In this document: piece after piece, positions 27,761 through 37,666 of the stretch | How positions within the stretch are numbered: the first letter of the stretch is position 1 | Layout of the letters: every line of letters begins with the position of its first letter | From: Sphingobacterium endophyticum | Lineage (GTDB): Bacteria; Bacteroidota; Bacteroidia; Sphingobacteriales; Sphingobacteriaceae | Assembly (NCBI RefSeq): GCF_009733535.1 | Contig: NZ_SMMI01000011.1 | Span: forward strand, 1 to 64,000 | Reading direction: 5' to 3' | Length of the DNA: 64,000 nt | Position numbers and translations under genes: made by a program | Notes under the pieces: model-generated | The model's input: only the letters and a program-made list of their open reading frames with translations | Told to the model about the DNA's origin: nothing | Database searches by the model: none

Positions 27761-29056
27761 ATGAGAAGCTTCATTATTCTATTTGGGATATTGGTTTGTT
27801 TTCAAGCCAAAGCCCAAAACATACTTAACTTAAATGATCAATTTGATAATTCTGAAATCCTAAATAAACATTATTACGGATTTAGCCTATATGATGTTGA
27901 TCAGCAACAATTTGTGTATGGTCGTAATGAAGATAGACATTTCACGCCCGCATCAAATACTAAAGTTTTCACATTGTTTGCTTCTTTAAAGTTAATCGGA
28001 GATTCTATTCCTGGATTAGCTTATGTTGAAAGGGGAGACTCATTGATATTTTGGGGTACCGGTGATCCTTCATTTTTACATCCTAGGTTAGATAATGGTA
28101 AAGTTTATAACTTTTTGAAAAACAGCAATAAGAAGTTGTTTTATTCAAGCAGTCCTACCCAAGAACCGACCTATAGAAATGGCTGGTCAATTGAAGATTA
28201 TGAATTTTATTATCAACCGGAATTATTTCCTTTTCCAATTTATGGTAATGTGGCTCAATTCCGAGAAGTGAACGGAAAACTTAAAGTCTATCCTAACTAT
28301 TTTGAAAGAGATTTGAAACAACTGTCAGATACAACGACCAGATATAGAATTCACAGGGCATTAGAAAATAATACCTATGAAATTAATGAGCTACCATTGC
28401 CTGCTAAATATGTCAATGAAAAACCGTTTCGACCAAGTGATAGTTTATTAGTTCTTTTATTGCAGGATACATTAAAAAAGGATGTTGGCTTAGTTCAAAA
28501 AAATCTTCCTTCTGACTTTAAAATTGTTAATTCAGTTGGAAAAAGAGCTGTTGAACGGGAGATGATGCTTCCAAGTGATAATTTCTTGGCAGAACAGTTA
28601 AACATGGTCGCATCCTTCATGAAGTACAATAATTTTAGAACAGAAGATTTGCGACAATACATGAAAGATAATTTTTATAGTAAACTTTCTGATTCGATAG
28701 AATTAAGAGATGGCAGTGGTCTTTCTAGTTATAATAAGATTACTCCAAGAAGTATGGTAGAAGTTTTAATTCAGATAAATAATCTTGTTCGGGATGAACA
28801 AGCTAAACTTTATTTATTTCCTGCTGGAGGTTTGGAAGGGACATTAAAGAATGTTTATCCAACTCCTGGAGGAAAAGCGTTTGTATGGGCAAAAACAGGG
28901 ACTATCAATTCAGTTCACTGTCAAAGTGGTTATATAATCAGTAAAAAAGGAAAGCGATATGCATTTTCTTTCTTAAACAACAATTTTATAGGAAGCTCCG
29001 TTCCAGTGAGAAAGGAGATGGTTAGGATTGTGTCACACATCTACGAAAATTATTAA
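27761..29056 (+). CDS. D-alanyl-D-alanine carboxypeptidase/endopeptidase (PBP4, family S13)
   Basis: 431 residues. Signal peptide 1-18 (CFQAKA-Q). The three penicillin-binding motifs are in order: SNTK (Ser65 nucleophile, Lys68), SDN at about 272-274 and KTG at 378-380. The long insert between the first two motifs is typical of S13 enzymes (DacB/PBP4), which trim or open peptidoglycan peptides in the periplasm. It has its own short upstream region after the susD terminator. A one-mismatch -7 box (TATGTTTA, 27749-27756) lies 4 bp before the ATG, without a good -33 partner. Confidence 0.92.
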   Translation: MRSFIILFGILVCFQAKAQNILNLNDQFDNSEILNKHYYGFSLYDVDQQQFVYGRNEDRHFTPASNTKVFTLFASLKLIGDSIPGLAYVERGDSLIFWGTGDPSFLHPRLDNGKVYNFLKNSNKKLFYSSSPTQEPTYRNGWSIEDYEFYYQPELFPFPIYGNVAQFREVNGKLKVYPNYFERDLKQLSDTTTRYRIHRALENNTYEINELPLPAKYVNEKPFRPSDSLLVLLLQDTLKKDVGLVQKNLPSDFKIVNSVGKRAVEREMMLPSDNFLAEQLNMVASFMKYNNFRTEDLRQYMKDNFYSKLSDSIELRDGSGLSSYNKITPRSMVEVLIQINNLVRDEQAKLYLFPAGGLEGTLKNVYPTPGGKAFVWAKTGTINSVHCQSGYIISKKGKRYAFSFLNNNFIGSSVPVRKEMVRIVSHIYENY

Positions 29057-29099
29057 ATCAGTTCTAAAATCAAATAGTATATTCGCATAAGTAATTCTT

Positions 29100-30416
29100 A
29101 TGAAAATATTCCAAAAGAACGATAAAAGGCTAATAAGATCTTGGTCCATGTATGATTGGGCCAATTCAGCCTATAATTTGGTTATAAATTCTACTGTTTT
29201 CCCAGTTTATTATACTGCAATTACAAAAAATCCTGATACCAATCATACGGTATCATTTTTTGGTTTTGAGATTATCAACACAGCTTTATCAAATTTCGCA
29301 TTATCCATTGCTTATTTATTGATGGCAATTGGCCTGCCTTTCATTTCGGCTTATTCTGACGCTGCCGGAAAACGAAAGTTTTTTATGAAATTCTTCACCT
29401 ATGTTGGCGCAATCGCCTGTATGGGGATGTTTTTCTTTAAAATAAACACATTAGAGTGGGGGATATTCTGTTATGCATTAGCAGCTATGGGCTATATTGG
29501 AGGTGTAGCATTTAACAACTCCTATTTACCTGTCATAGCCACACCTGATCAACAAGATAGGGTTAGTGCCCAAGGATTTGCATATGGATATATTGGTTGT
29601 GTCACCTTACAATTGATTTGTTTTGTATTTATTTTCAAACCGGAATGGTTTGGAATTACCGATGCATCCTTACCGGCACGCCTTTCCTTTCTATTTGTTG
29701 GATTGTGGTGGTTATTGTTTGCGCAGATTCCATTTAGATTCTTGCCAAGAAATAGACCAACTGTTGGTGCTGAGAAACTTCCTTTCTTTATTAAAGTAAA
29801 ACAAGAGTTTAAAACAGTTCTTGCCCAGATAAATAAGATTGAAGCCATTAAAAGGTTCTTGCCAGCCTATTTCTTTTATTCTATGGGGATCCAAACCTTA
29901 TTGATAGTAGCTGCGGCATTTGGTGAAAAAGAACTGAATTTAGGTACCAATATTTTAATTAGTTCTATCCTTCTTATACAGATTGTCGCAATTGGAGGTG
30001 CATTTATTATGTCATTTGCAGCTAAGAAATTTGGTAGTATCAAAGTTCTAATTGTCGTAGTATTTTTTTGGATTTTGATTTGTTGTGCTTCATATTTTAT
30101 GGAAAATAAATATCACTTCTATGGAATGGCATTTATGGTGGGGCTATTAATGGGAGGGATTCAATCCTTATCACGATCAACTTACTCAAAACTTATTCCT
30201 GAAAATATTGAGGATACCACATCATTTTTTAGTTTTTACGACGTTTCAGAAAAAATAGCAATTGTAATCGGGCTTTTTAGTTTCGGTTTAATAGAACAAA
30301 TGACTCAAAACATACGGTATTCAGCATTATTCCTTGCGGTATATTTTATAATAGGGTTTTTGTTGTTGTTTCGTGTTTTAAAATTTAATAAATTACAGAT
30401 TATTCAAAGCAATTAA
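29100..30416 (+). CDS. MFS permease, UMF1 (Atg22-like) family
   Basis: 438 residues, about 12 hydrophobic segments. The N-terminal SMYDWANSAYNLVINSTVFPVYY is characteristic of the UMF1 branch of the major facilitator superfamily, related to the yeast vacuolar effluxer Atg22. The segment GGIQSLSRSTYSKLIP in the second half is also conserved in that branch. The transported solute is not established in bacteria. Its stop codon overlaps the start of the following LutA-like gene by one base (TAATG), so the two are translationally coupled. A -7-like box TATATTCG lies about 15 bp upstream. Confidence 0.88.
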   Translation: MKIFQKNDKRLIRSWSMYDWANSAYNLVINSTVFPVYYTAITKNPDTNHTVSFFGFEIINTALSNFALSIAYLLMAIGLPFISAYSDAAGKRKFFMKFFTYVGAIACMGMFFFKINTLEWGIFCYALAAMGYIGGVAFNNSYLPVIATPDQQDRVSAQGFAYGYIGCVTLQLICFVFIFKPEWFGITDASLPARLSFLFVGLWWLLFAQIPFRFLPRNRPTVGAEKLPFFIKVKQEFKTVLAQINKIEAIKRFLPAYFFYSMGIQTLLIVAAAFGEKELNLGTNILISSILLIQIVAIGGAFIMSFAAKKFGSIKVLIVVVFFWILICCASYFMENKYHFYGMAFMVGLLMGGIQSLSRSTYSKLIPENIEDTTSFFSFYDVSEKIAIVIGLFSFGLIEQMTQNIRYSALFLAVYFIIGFLLLFRVLKFNKLQIIQSN

Positions 30417-31147
30417 TGCATAAAGTAGAGTTATTTATACCTTGTTTTATAGATCAACTATATCCAGAAACAGCCTTTAATACGGTAAAACTTTTAGAGA
30501 AAGCTGGCTGTGATGTTATTTATAATACGGACCAAACTTGTTGCGGACAGCCAGCATACAACGCCGGCTTCTGGGACGATGCAAAAACTATAGGTCAAAA
30601 ATTCCTTAATGATTTCAATGATATCCATCCAATTGTAAGTCCATCGGCTTCCTGTGTCGGCATGGTTAGAGGCGGATATGATGATTTATTTACAAATTCC
30701 ATCGAGCACAATAAGTGTCGTTCTATCCAACGTAATATCTTTGAAATCAGTGATTTCCTTGTTAATGTTTTACAGAAAGAATATTTTGGTGCGGAATTGG
30801 TGGGAACTGCAGTATATCATGATTCCTGTTCGGCACTACGTGAATGTAAGATAAAAGAAGAGCCTAGGCAATTATTAAGTCATGTTGGTGGATTGGAAAT
30901 AGTTGAAATGCGGGATCAAGAAACCTGCTGTGGTTTTGGAGGAACGTTTTCCGTGAAGTTTGAAGGTATTTCAACGGCAATGGCAGAGCAAAAAGTACAA
31001 AATGCAATGAATGTAAAGGCAGATTATATTATTTCAACTGATTCATCCTGTCTTTTACAATTACAGGCATATATTGAGAAAAATCAACTACCCATTAAGA
31101 CGATGCATCTAGTAGATGTATTAACGTCAGGATGGGCTAATATCTAA
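30416..31147 (+). CDS. LutA/YkgE-like (Fe-S)-binding oxidoreductase subunit, CCG-domain protein
   Basis: 243 residues with two cysteine-rich CCG domains: CFIDQ...TCCGQPAYNAG in the first half and HDSCSALRE...ETCCGFGGTFS in the second. This is the full length of LutA, a component of the LutABC L-lactate oxidation complex. The window has no lutB or lutC beside it; instead the gene overlaps a UMF1 permease and precedes a secreted sugar isomerase-like protein. Either the partners are elsewhere on the chromosome or the protein serves another Fe-S redox complex. Confidence 0.85.
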   Translation: MHKVELFIPCFIDQLYPETAFNTVKLLEKAGCDVIYNTDQTCCGQPAYNAGFWDDAKTIGQKFLNDFNDIHPIVSPSASCVGMVRGGYDDLFTNSIEHNKCRSIQRNIFEISDFLVNVLQKEYFGAELVGTAVYHDSCSALRECKIKEEPRQLLSHVGGLEIVEMRDQETCCGFGGTFSVKFEGISTAMAEQKVQNAMNVKADYIISTDSSCLLQLQAYIEKNQLPIKTMHLVDVLTSGWANI

Positions 31148-31168
31148 TAACATAATATAACAACAATC

Positions 31169-32047
31169 ATGAGTTCAAGAAGAGAGTTTTTAAGAAACTT
31201 AGGTCTAGTAACTGCAGGAATGACACTAGCACCTTCGTTAGATGTATTTGCTGCTAAAAAAGACTGGTTTCAGATTTCGTTAGCGGAATGGTCATTGCAT
31301 AAGAAATTATTCAAAGGCGATTTAAAAAACATTGATTTCCCAGAATATACAGCGAAGAATTTTGGAATATATGGTGTTGAGTATGTCAATCAATTCTTTA
31401 AGGATAAAGCAAAAGATATGACTTACTTAAAGGATTTGAATAATCGTGCAAAAGACAATGGAGTAAAGAATGTCTTAATCATGGTTGACGGTGAAGGCAG
31501 CTTGGGCGATAGAGATGAGGCAAAACGCAAACAAGCAGTTGAGAATCATTATAAATGGATTGATGCTGCCAATTTCTTGGGTTGCCACGCAATTCGCGTT
31601 AATGCAGCAGGTGAGGGGACTAAAGAAGAGGTGAAGGAGCAAGTCGTTAAAAGTTTATCAACTTTGGCTGATTATGGCAAAAAAGGTAAAATTTCTGTGG
31701 TAGTTGAAAACCATGGTGGTATTTCTTCGCATGGAGATTGGTTAGCCGATGTTTTAAAAACGGTAGGTAAGAAAAACGCAGGTAGTTTGCCAGATTTTGG
31801 AAATTTCTATGAATATGATAGATACCAAGGTGTGAAGGATTTAATGCCGTATGCTAAAGGAGTAAGTGCAAAATCACATGCTTTTGATGCTAACGGTAAT
31901 GATACTGGAATTGATTATTCAAAAATGATGGAAATTGTTAAATCTGCAGGGTATAAGGGCTATGTAGGTATTGAGTTTGAGGGTGATAAAATTTCTGAAG
32001 ATGAAGGTATTAAATTAACAAAAGCATTATTAGAAAAATATAAATAA
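31169..32047 (+). CDS. sugar phosphate isomerase/epimerase-like TIM-barrel protein with Tat-type signal
   Basis: 292 residues. The N-terminus SSRREFLRNLGLVTAGMTLAPSLDVFAA has the twin-arginine pattern and an Ala cleavage site, so it is likely exported folded. The rest is a xylose-isomerase-like (AP endonuclease 2) barrel: SLAEWSLHK, IRVNAAGEGT, VVENHGGISSHGD, LPDFGNF and YVGIEFEG carry the usual Glu/His/Asp metal-binding positions. Exported members of this family are common in Bacteroidota and poorly characterised. It follows the LutA-like gene by 21 bp and is closed by a terminator. Confidence 0.85.
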   Translation: MSSRREFLRNLGLVTAGMTLAPSLDVFAAKKDWFQISLAEWSLHKKLFKGDLKNIDFPEYTAKNFGIYGVEYVNQFFKDKAKDMTYLKDLNNRAKDNGVKNVLIMVDGEGSLGDRDEAKRKQAVENHYKWIDAANFLGCHAIRVNAAGEGTKEEVKEQVVKSLSTLADYGKKGKISVVVENHGGISSHGDWLADVLKTVGKKNAGSLPDFGNFYEYDRYQGVKDLMPYAKGVSAKSHAFDANGNDTGIDYSKMMEIVKSAGYKGYVGIEFEGDKISEDEGIKLTKALLEKYK

Positions 32048-32068
32048 CCTTTTTATTAAGAAAAAATC

Positions 32069-32110
32069 AAAAGCCGTGTCAAAATTTCAAAAGTTTGATA
32101 CGGCTTTTTG
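32069..32110 (+). terminator. terminator after the sugar isomerase-like gene
   Basis: 15-bp stem built on AAAAGCCGTGTCAAA / TTTGATACGGCTTTT with a single G-U pair on the plus-strand RNA, followed by Ts. The wobble points to the plus strand. Confidence 0.9.
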
Positions 32111-32116
32111 ATTTTT

Positions 32117-32580
32117 TGCCAATATTTTTTGGCGAACATCTATTTATTGGAGAATAATTAGTGAAAGTTTCCAAAAACTTATACGTAAAAAATTGCTTAC
32201 ACAATTAATGATATTATAATTTGATTTTATAATTATTGATTTTAATATCAAATATTCAGTATTGAAATAATAATGGGGTTAATTCAATATTAATTGATAT
32301 ATGGAGGAATTTTTAGCTATTTAATTTTAATAAAGGAATTTTGTTTTTAATTCTTCAAAAAGATATATGATTTGTTTAGAATTTGATAGCTTAAAAATAT
32401 CATAAACCTTTCAATTTTGATTAAACTTTTCGTTAAAAAACCTATCATAAGATAAAAATGTTAAATCTAGGTTGCTAAATTGTTATGGTATTAATTGTAA
32501 ATAAAAATTTGTTAATTTGCTATCTGGAAAAAATATTGTTCTGTATTAAAATTCTTTATTAACATAAATAATAATAACCG
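32117..32580 (+). other. 464-bp AT-rich gap before the POT transporter cluster
   Basis: No open frame or RNA gene is visible. It holds only small inverted repeats (for example GCCAA/TTGGC at 32118-32133 and TATTGAA/TTCAATA around 32260-32300). The text just before the ATG (TTAATTTG, 32512-32519) is one base off a -7 box. A long regulatory region or leader for the transporter cluster is possible, but nothing specific can be shown. Confidence 0.4.
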
Positions 32581-34164
32581 ATGAATCAAGAAAAAGACCA
32601 AGAATTGGTCCAGCACCTTGCCAAACAAGGGGTTGACGATAAGATGGTGATGGGGCATCCTGCAAGTTTATTTGTCCTATTTTTCACTGAGATGTGGGAG
32701 CGTTTCAGTTATTATGGAATGCGTGCTTTATTAACTGTATTCTTACTTTCAGAAATAGCTCATGGTGGATGGGGATGGTCCAATGCTGAGGCAATGAGAC
32801 TTTATGCATGGTACACCGGATTAGTCTATCTGACTCCTTTAATTGGTGGGATGATTGCCGATAAATTTACTGGTTATCGAAAAGCCATACTATGGGGAGC
32901 ACTCATTATGACATTAGGACATGCATCCATGGCGCTTGAAGGTTCATCTAAAACATTTTTCTTTATCGGATTAGTATTAATGATTTTGGGTAATGGAATG
33001 TTCAAACCAAATATTTCTTCAATGGTTGGACAATTATACCCTGATACATCGGCTAAAAAAGATGCTGGTTATACTATTTTTTATATGGGTATCAACTCAG
33101 GTGCGTTTTTAGGGATGTTATTGTGTGGATATATTGGTGAAAAAGTTGGCTGGCATTATGGTTTTGGATTAGCCGGTGTTTTTATGTTCTTCGGAATGAT
33201 TCAATTCTATTTTGGACAGAAAATATTCGGTGTCATTGGTGAAAAACCAGGAACGGTTCATGCTCCTGAAGAACATGTTCACAATATACAGGAAGAAGAC
33301 CATACTCCAAAGAATATTGTAAGAGATCGTTTAATCGTAGTTGCAGTATTGATGATTGCCAGTATATTCTTTTTCTTTGCATTTGAACAAGCTGGTGGTT
33401 CTATGACCATTTTCGCTAAAAACTATACCCAACGAGTATTGGAAGGAAATGCAGGAGAGATTTTTAAATGGGTAGATGCCGCATTAACTATATTTCCAAT
33501 TCTAATTGTTACTTATGTTCTTTTTCAATTATCACTGAAAATATTCAGTAAATACCCATTGACAATAATATTTACTGCAATTTCATTTGCAATAATATGG
33601 GCCTTAGGTATTTGGAAAATTAATAGAGAGTTTTCAGTTGAAAATACTGAGGTAACTGTTTCTTGGTTTCAAATATTAAACTCGTTTTTTATAGTTACGC
33701 TAGCATCATCATTCTCTAAATTATGGGAAAAAGTTTGGAATCCTTCTGGACCTGTTAAGTTTGCATTTGGACTTATCTTAGTGGCCGTTGGGTTTATTGC
33801 ATTGGCTTATGGCTCCATGTCCATTCCTTCGGGAGCGCAATCTGCTTCCGTGAGTATGATTTGGTTGATTTTAGCATACTTCTTCCATACAACGGGTGAA
33901 TTATGCGTATCACCTGTCGGATTATCCTATGTAAGTAAGCTATCTCCTAAAAAATTTGCAGGATTATTATTTGGGTTATGGTTTACGGCATCTGCCATTG
34001 CAAACTTTATTGCTGGTATGACAGGATCATTTATCGATGAAATTACTCAAAAATATTCTATGACAACGTTTTTCTTGATTATTGCATCACTTCCAATCTT
34101 CGTTGCCTTATTATTGTTGATTTTCAACGGTAAATTGAAGAAAATGATGCATGGTATTAATTAA
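32581..34164 (+). CDS. POT/PTR2-family proton-dependent oligopeptide transporter (first of three)
   Basis: 527 residues, about 14 hydrophobic helices. Imports di- and tripeptides with protons. The proton-coupling motif ExxERFxYYG is at residues 37-46 (EMWERFSYYG), and the family signature GNGMFKPNISSMVGQLY at about 139-155. The second half carries FAFEQAGGSMTIFA and GELCVSPVGLSYVSKLSP. It is followed by a terminator and then two paralogues, all on the same strand. Confidence 0.93.
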   Translation: MNQEKDQELVQHLAKQGVDDKMVMGHPASLFVLFFTEMWERFSYYGMRALLTVFLLSEIAHGGWGWSNAEAMRLYAWYTGLVYLTPLIGGMIADKFTGYRKAILWGALIMTLGHASMALEGSSKTFFFIGLVLMILGNGMFKPNISSMVGQLYPDTSAKKDAGYTIFYMGINSGAFLGMLLCGYIGEKVGWHYGFGLAGVFMFFGMIQFYFGQKIFGVIGEKPGTVHAPEEHVHNIQEEDHTPKNIVRDRLIVVAVLMIASIFFFFAFEQAGGSMTIFAKNYTQRVLEGNAGEIFKWVDAALTIFPILIVTYVLFQLSLKIFSKYPLTIIFTAISFAIIWALGIWKINREFSVENTEVTVSWFQILNSFFIVTLASSFSKLWEKVWNPSGPVKFAFGLILVAVGFIALAYGSMSIPSGAQSASVSMIWLILAYFFHTTGELCVSPVGLSYVSKLSPKKFAGLLFGLWFTASAIANFIAGMTGSFIDEITQKYSMTTFFLIIASLPIFVALLLLIFNGKLKKMMHGIN

Positions 34165-34188
34165 GCTAACACATAAATGAAATTATTT

Positions 34189-34220
34189 AAAGCCGAATTG
34201 TTAAACTATTCGGCTTTTTT
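34189..34220 (+). terminator. terminator after the first POT gene
   Basis: 10-bp perfect stem AAAGCCGAAT / ATTCGGCTTT with a 9-nt loop, followed by Ts. The same stem sequence ends the third POT gene (37606-37636). Confidence 0.92.
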
Positions 34221-34258
34221 TAATTTTACAGATCAAAAATTAGAATACAGAAATTTAT

Positions 34259-36049
34259 ATGAGTCAACAATCAGATGCTTCATTCTCTGAGGAACTAGAA
34301 AAACAGGGAATAGATGGGAGTTTGGTCTTAGGACATCCTTCAGGTCTATTTGTCTTATTTTTTACAGAAATGTGGGAGCGCTTTTCGTTTTATGGAATGC
34401 GCGTTTTATTAATTAATTTTTTAACGAGTGCCATAATTTCCGGAAGTCCTTTTTCTGGCTGGGGCTGGGATCCTGTTCAGGCAGGAGCATTATATGGTAC
34501 CTATGCCATGTTATTGTATATTTCCCCAATCTTTGGTGGTATCCTTGCTGACAAATACCTCGGTTATCGATATGCAGTCGTTGTGGGTGCAGCAATCATG
34601 ACTTTAGGCCACTTGTTTATGGCATTTGATACTCCATTATTTCTTTATTTGGGATTAGGAGCTTTGGTTTTAGGAACAGGATTCTTTAAGCCTAATATGA
34701 CTTCTATTTTATCAGAAATGTATAAAAAATTCCCTCAGAAAAAAGATGCTGCGTATACCATCTTTTATATGGGCGTAAATTCAGGTGCATTTTTTGGTAT
34801 GATGTTATGTGGGTATTTAGGTGAAAAAGTAGGTTGGCATTGGGGCTTTGGCCTCGCAGGAATCTTTATGTTTTTAGGAACCTTACAATTTTGGTATGCA
34901 AAACCCATCTTTGGAAAAGTTGGTGATCCTCCAACCGCTGATCAGAAAATCCAAAAAGAAACGGCTCTAGATGCTAACAACCCGGACGACAAACCAAACC
35001 CATTCACGAAATTAGATATTTTCTTGATCGTTATTATGACAATTCTAGGATTAGGATATGCATTTAATGATCCTTTATCTAAAATCGCTGGCATTGATAT
35101 CTTATCAAGCCTACAGATTGGTACTATGGCTGGACAGAATGTGGCGATTATTGCTGCCTTGATTATATTTTTGTTTGTGGTAATCTCCCGTTTATCTCGA
35201 TATACAAAAGTTGTAAGAGATAGATTAATCGCCGTCATTATTTTTGCCTTTTTCGTCATATTCTTTTGGATGTCCTTTGAACAAGGAGCCTCATCCTTAG
35301 TAATTTTTGCACGCGATAGTGTCGATAGAACCTTATCAGGGAATTCATTAACCATATTTAATGTTGTTAATACCTTGTTGACTGTAGTTCCTCTGATGCT
35401 GGTAACTTATGTTGTCATCATGTTAACGAAAAAAACTTACGGCAAAGCACCTATATCCAATATTGTTCAATTCATTTGTTTTGCAGGAGTTTGGGCAGTA
35501 GCGATCTGGATGCTATACAGAGAGTTTACTGCAGAATCATCTGAAATTGCTGTTTCATGGTTCTCCATTATGAATTCCTTTTTCATTATTACATTTGCCA
35601 ATTTTGTTTCTAAAATTTGGGACTCAAAATTTAATCCACCTGCAACCGTAAAATATGGTATGGGACTTATTGTTATGGCCATTGGATTTGGCTTGCTAGC
35701 TTTTGGAGCAAATGGAATCCAGGATGGGGTTAAAGTGTCCATGATTTGGTTGATTTTAGCTTATATGTTTCATACTTTAGGTGAACTTTGCTTATCTCCA
35801 GTTGGGTTATCCTATGTCTCTAAACTTGCTCCTGCAAGAATGATAGGTTTTATGTTTGGAATGTGGTATTTGGCACTTGCTATTGGAAATAAATTAGCAG
35901 CAATTATTGGTGGTCAAATTGATGTGATTACCAAGCAATATTCTCTAAGTACTTTCTTTTTGATTTTTACTATTGTACCAATTGTTGCGGGAATCATTGT
36001 GATGTCACTTCATCCCATAGTAAAGAAATTAATGCATGGTGTTAAATAG
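34259..36049 (+). CDS. POT/PTR2-family oligopeptide transporter (second of three)
   Basis: 596 residues. Motif EMWERFSFYG at 37-46 and GTGFFKPNMTSILSEMY at about 140-156. It is about 70 residues longer than its left neighbour because of a larger central region (about 230-300: a charged stretch DANNPDDKPNPFTKLD plus two extra hydrophobic segments), the place where bacterial POTs carry two additional helices. Ends VKKLMHGVK. It is separated from the first copy by a terminator and from the third by 20 bp, so copies two and three probably share a transcript. Confidence 0.93.
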   Translation: MSQQSDASFSEELEKQGIDGSLVLGHPSGLFVLFFTEMWERFSFYGMRVLLINFLTSAIISGSPFSGWGWDPVQAGALYGTYAMLLYISPIFGGILADKYLGYRYAVVVGAAIMTLGHLFMAFDTPLFLYLGLGALVLGTGFFKPNMTSILSEMYKKFPQKKDAAYTIFYMGVNSGAFFGMMLCGYLGEKVGWHWGFGLAGIFMFLGTLQFWYAKPIFGKVGDPPTADQKIQKETALDANNPDDKPNPFTKLDIFLIVIMTILGLGYAFNDPLSKIAGIDILSSLQIGTMAGQNVAIIAALIIFLFVVISRLSRYTKVVRDRLIAVIIFAFFVIFFWMSFEQGASSLVIFARDSVDRTLSGNSLTIFNVVNTLLTVVPLMLVTYVVIMLTKKTYGKAPISNIVQFICFAGVWAVAIWMLYREFTAESSEIAVSWFSIMNSFFIITFANFVSKIWDSKFNPPATVKYGMGLIVMAIGFGLLAFGANGIQDGVKVSMIWLILAYMFHTLGELCLSPVGLSYVSKLAPARMIGFMFGMWYLALAIGNKLAAIIGGQIDVITKQYSLSTFFLIFTIVPIVAGIIVMSLHPIVKKLMHGVK

Positions 36050-36069
36050 ACTAAATTTATAATCATAAA

Positions 36070-37602
36070 ATGGCTACACAAACACAAAATTCTCTTGAAG
36101 AAATTCAAAACTTTAAAGGGAAGTATCCGAAGCAAATCTGGAGGTTGTTTTTTTCAGAGATGTGGGAGAGGTTCTGTTTTTATGGAATGCGAGGAATGCT
36201 CGTGTTCTTTATGATTACACAGCTTAATTTTGGTGAAAAAGAGGCAAATTTGCAATACGGAGCTACACAAGCATTTGTTTATGCATTTACATTTATTGGT
36301 GGCCTTTTCGCAGATAAAATCTTAGGATTTAGGAAATCTTTATTTTTTGGCGGTCTCCTGATGATCGTAGGCTCCATATTGTTATCGATCGATACGCATA
36401 ACTTTTTCTTTTTTGGATTAGCATTTATTATCATTGGTACAGGATTTTTTAAGCCAAACATATCCACTATGGTTGGAGAGCTGTACAAAGACGGCGACAA
36501 TCGTCGCGATGCTGGATTTTCCTTGTTTTATGCAGGAATTAACCTAGGTGCTTTTTTGGGTGGTTATATTTGCGTGGCCATCGGCAAGGGGTATATGTTA
36601 AGTTCTGTAATTGATGAAGCTCATCGATGGAATGTTGCTTTCGGATTGGCCGCTGTAGGTATGATAATCAGTTTGATCAACTTTCAATTTACCAAACATG
36701 AATTGGGACCAATCGGTTTACAGCCTGGACACCCAGACGCAATAGTAAAATCCAATCCCTTACCCAAATGGATGGAATATGCCGTATATATTGGCACTTT
36801 ATTGTTAATCCCAATAGTTCAAGTCATGGTTTCCAAAACAGAGTATACCGATTATTTTATGTACATAATTGGACCTTTAACTTTGATTTACTTGTTCTAT
36901 GAAATGTCAAAGGTTGGAAAAATTGAACGCAATAAATTGATTGCTGCATTAATCTTTATATTATTTTCCATTGTATTCTGGGGTATTTATGAACAAAGTG
37001 GCGGCTCATTAAGTATTTTCGCTGCTAAAAACCTTAATGATACTATTTTAGGAGGAACATTTACCTTAGATCCAAATGGCGTAAATAACTCAGGAGGGGC
37101 ATTTTTTATTATTGTTTTAGCTCCTTTGTTTGGTTTGTTATGGTTATGGCTAGCAAAACGTAAAGTTGAACCCAATACAGTTATAAAATTTGGACTAGGT
37201 TTTCTATTCTTAGGATTGGGATTTTATGTCCTATATGCAACCCGATTTTTTGCCATTGATGGAATGACCTCTTTGGATGTCTTTACTCTTGCTCTATTGG
37301 TAATCACAATAGGGGAATTATGTCTGTCACCTATTGGATTATCTATTATGACAAAATTATCCCCAGCTAAATTACAGGGTATTATGATGGGGATGTGGTT
37401 CTTAGCGAGCGCCTATGGCCAATATGTAGCTGGATTAATAGGAGCTAATATGGCAGAGGCTAGGGAAGGAGATTCCTTAATGGATAAACTTATCACTTAT
37501 ACGGATGGATACAAACAATTAGGACTTTATTCCTTGATTGCCGGTGCAATATTGATTGTCCTCTCTCCATATATTAAAAAATTGATGCACGGAGTCAATT
37601 AG
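36070..37602 (+). CDS. POT/PTR2-family oligopeptide transporter (third of three)
   Basis: 510 residues. Motif EMWERFCFYG at 30-39 and GTGFFKPNISTMVGELYKDGDNRRDAGFSLFYAGINLGAF at about 122-160. It is more divergent than the other two: the N-terminus lacks their HP(S/A)xLFVLFF stretch and the second half contains a longer loop (TFTLDPNGVNNSGGAFF). Same orientation as copies one and two and followed by a terminator. Distinct peptide preferences are plausible but not readable. Confidence 0.93.
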   Translation: MATQTQNSLEEIQNFKGKYPKQIWRLFFSEMWERFCFYGMRGMLVFFMITQLNFGEKEANLQYGATQAFVYAFTFIGGLFADKILGFRKSLFFGGLLMIVGSILLSIDTHNFFFFGLAFIIIGTGFFKPNISTMVGELYKDGDNRRDAGFSLFYAGINLGAFLGGYICVAIGKGYMLSSVIDEAHRWNVAFGLAAVGMIISLINFQFTKHELGPIGLQPGHPDAIVKSNPLPKWMEYAVYIGTLLLIPIVQVMVSKTEYTDYFMYIIGPLTLIYLFYEMSKVGKIERNKLIAALIFILFSIVFWGIYEQSGGSLSIFAAKNLNDTILGGTFTLDPNGVNNSGGAFFIIVLAPLFGLLWLWLAKRKVEPNTVIKFGLGFLFLGLGFYVLYATRFFAIDGMTSLDVFTLALLVITIGELCLSPIGLSIMTKLSPAKLQGIMMGMWFLASAYGQYVAGLIGANMAEAREGDSLMDKLITYTDGYKQLGLYSLIAGAILIVLSPYIKKLMHGVN

Positions 37603-37605
37603 AAT

Positions 37606-37636
37606 AAAAGCCGAATGATAATACTATTCGGCTTTT
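37606..37636 (+). terminator. terminator after the third POT gene
   Basis: 11-bp perfect stem AAAAGCCGAAT / ATTCGGCTTTT with a 9-nt loop, then T. It shares its stem with the terminator at 34189-34220. Confidence 0.92.
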
Positions 37637-37666
37637 TGATTAACTTTACCATTTCAAAAATCAAAC

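Noticed and set aside
34942..35355. 137-codon frame antisense to the second POT gene
   Set aside because: Low-complexity translation and overlap with a well-conserved transporter; a shadow frame. Similar antisense frames over clpB, nhaA and TauE were rejected for the same reason.
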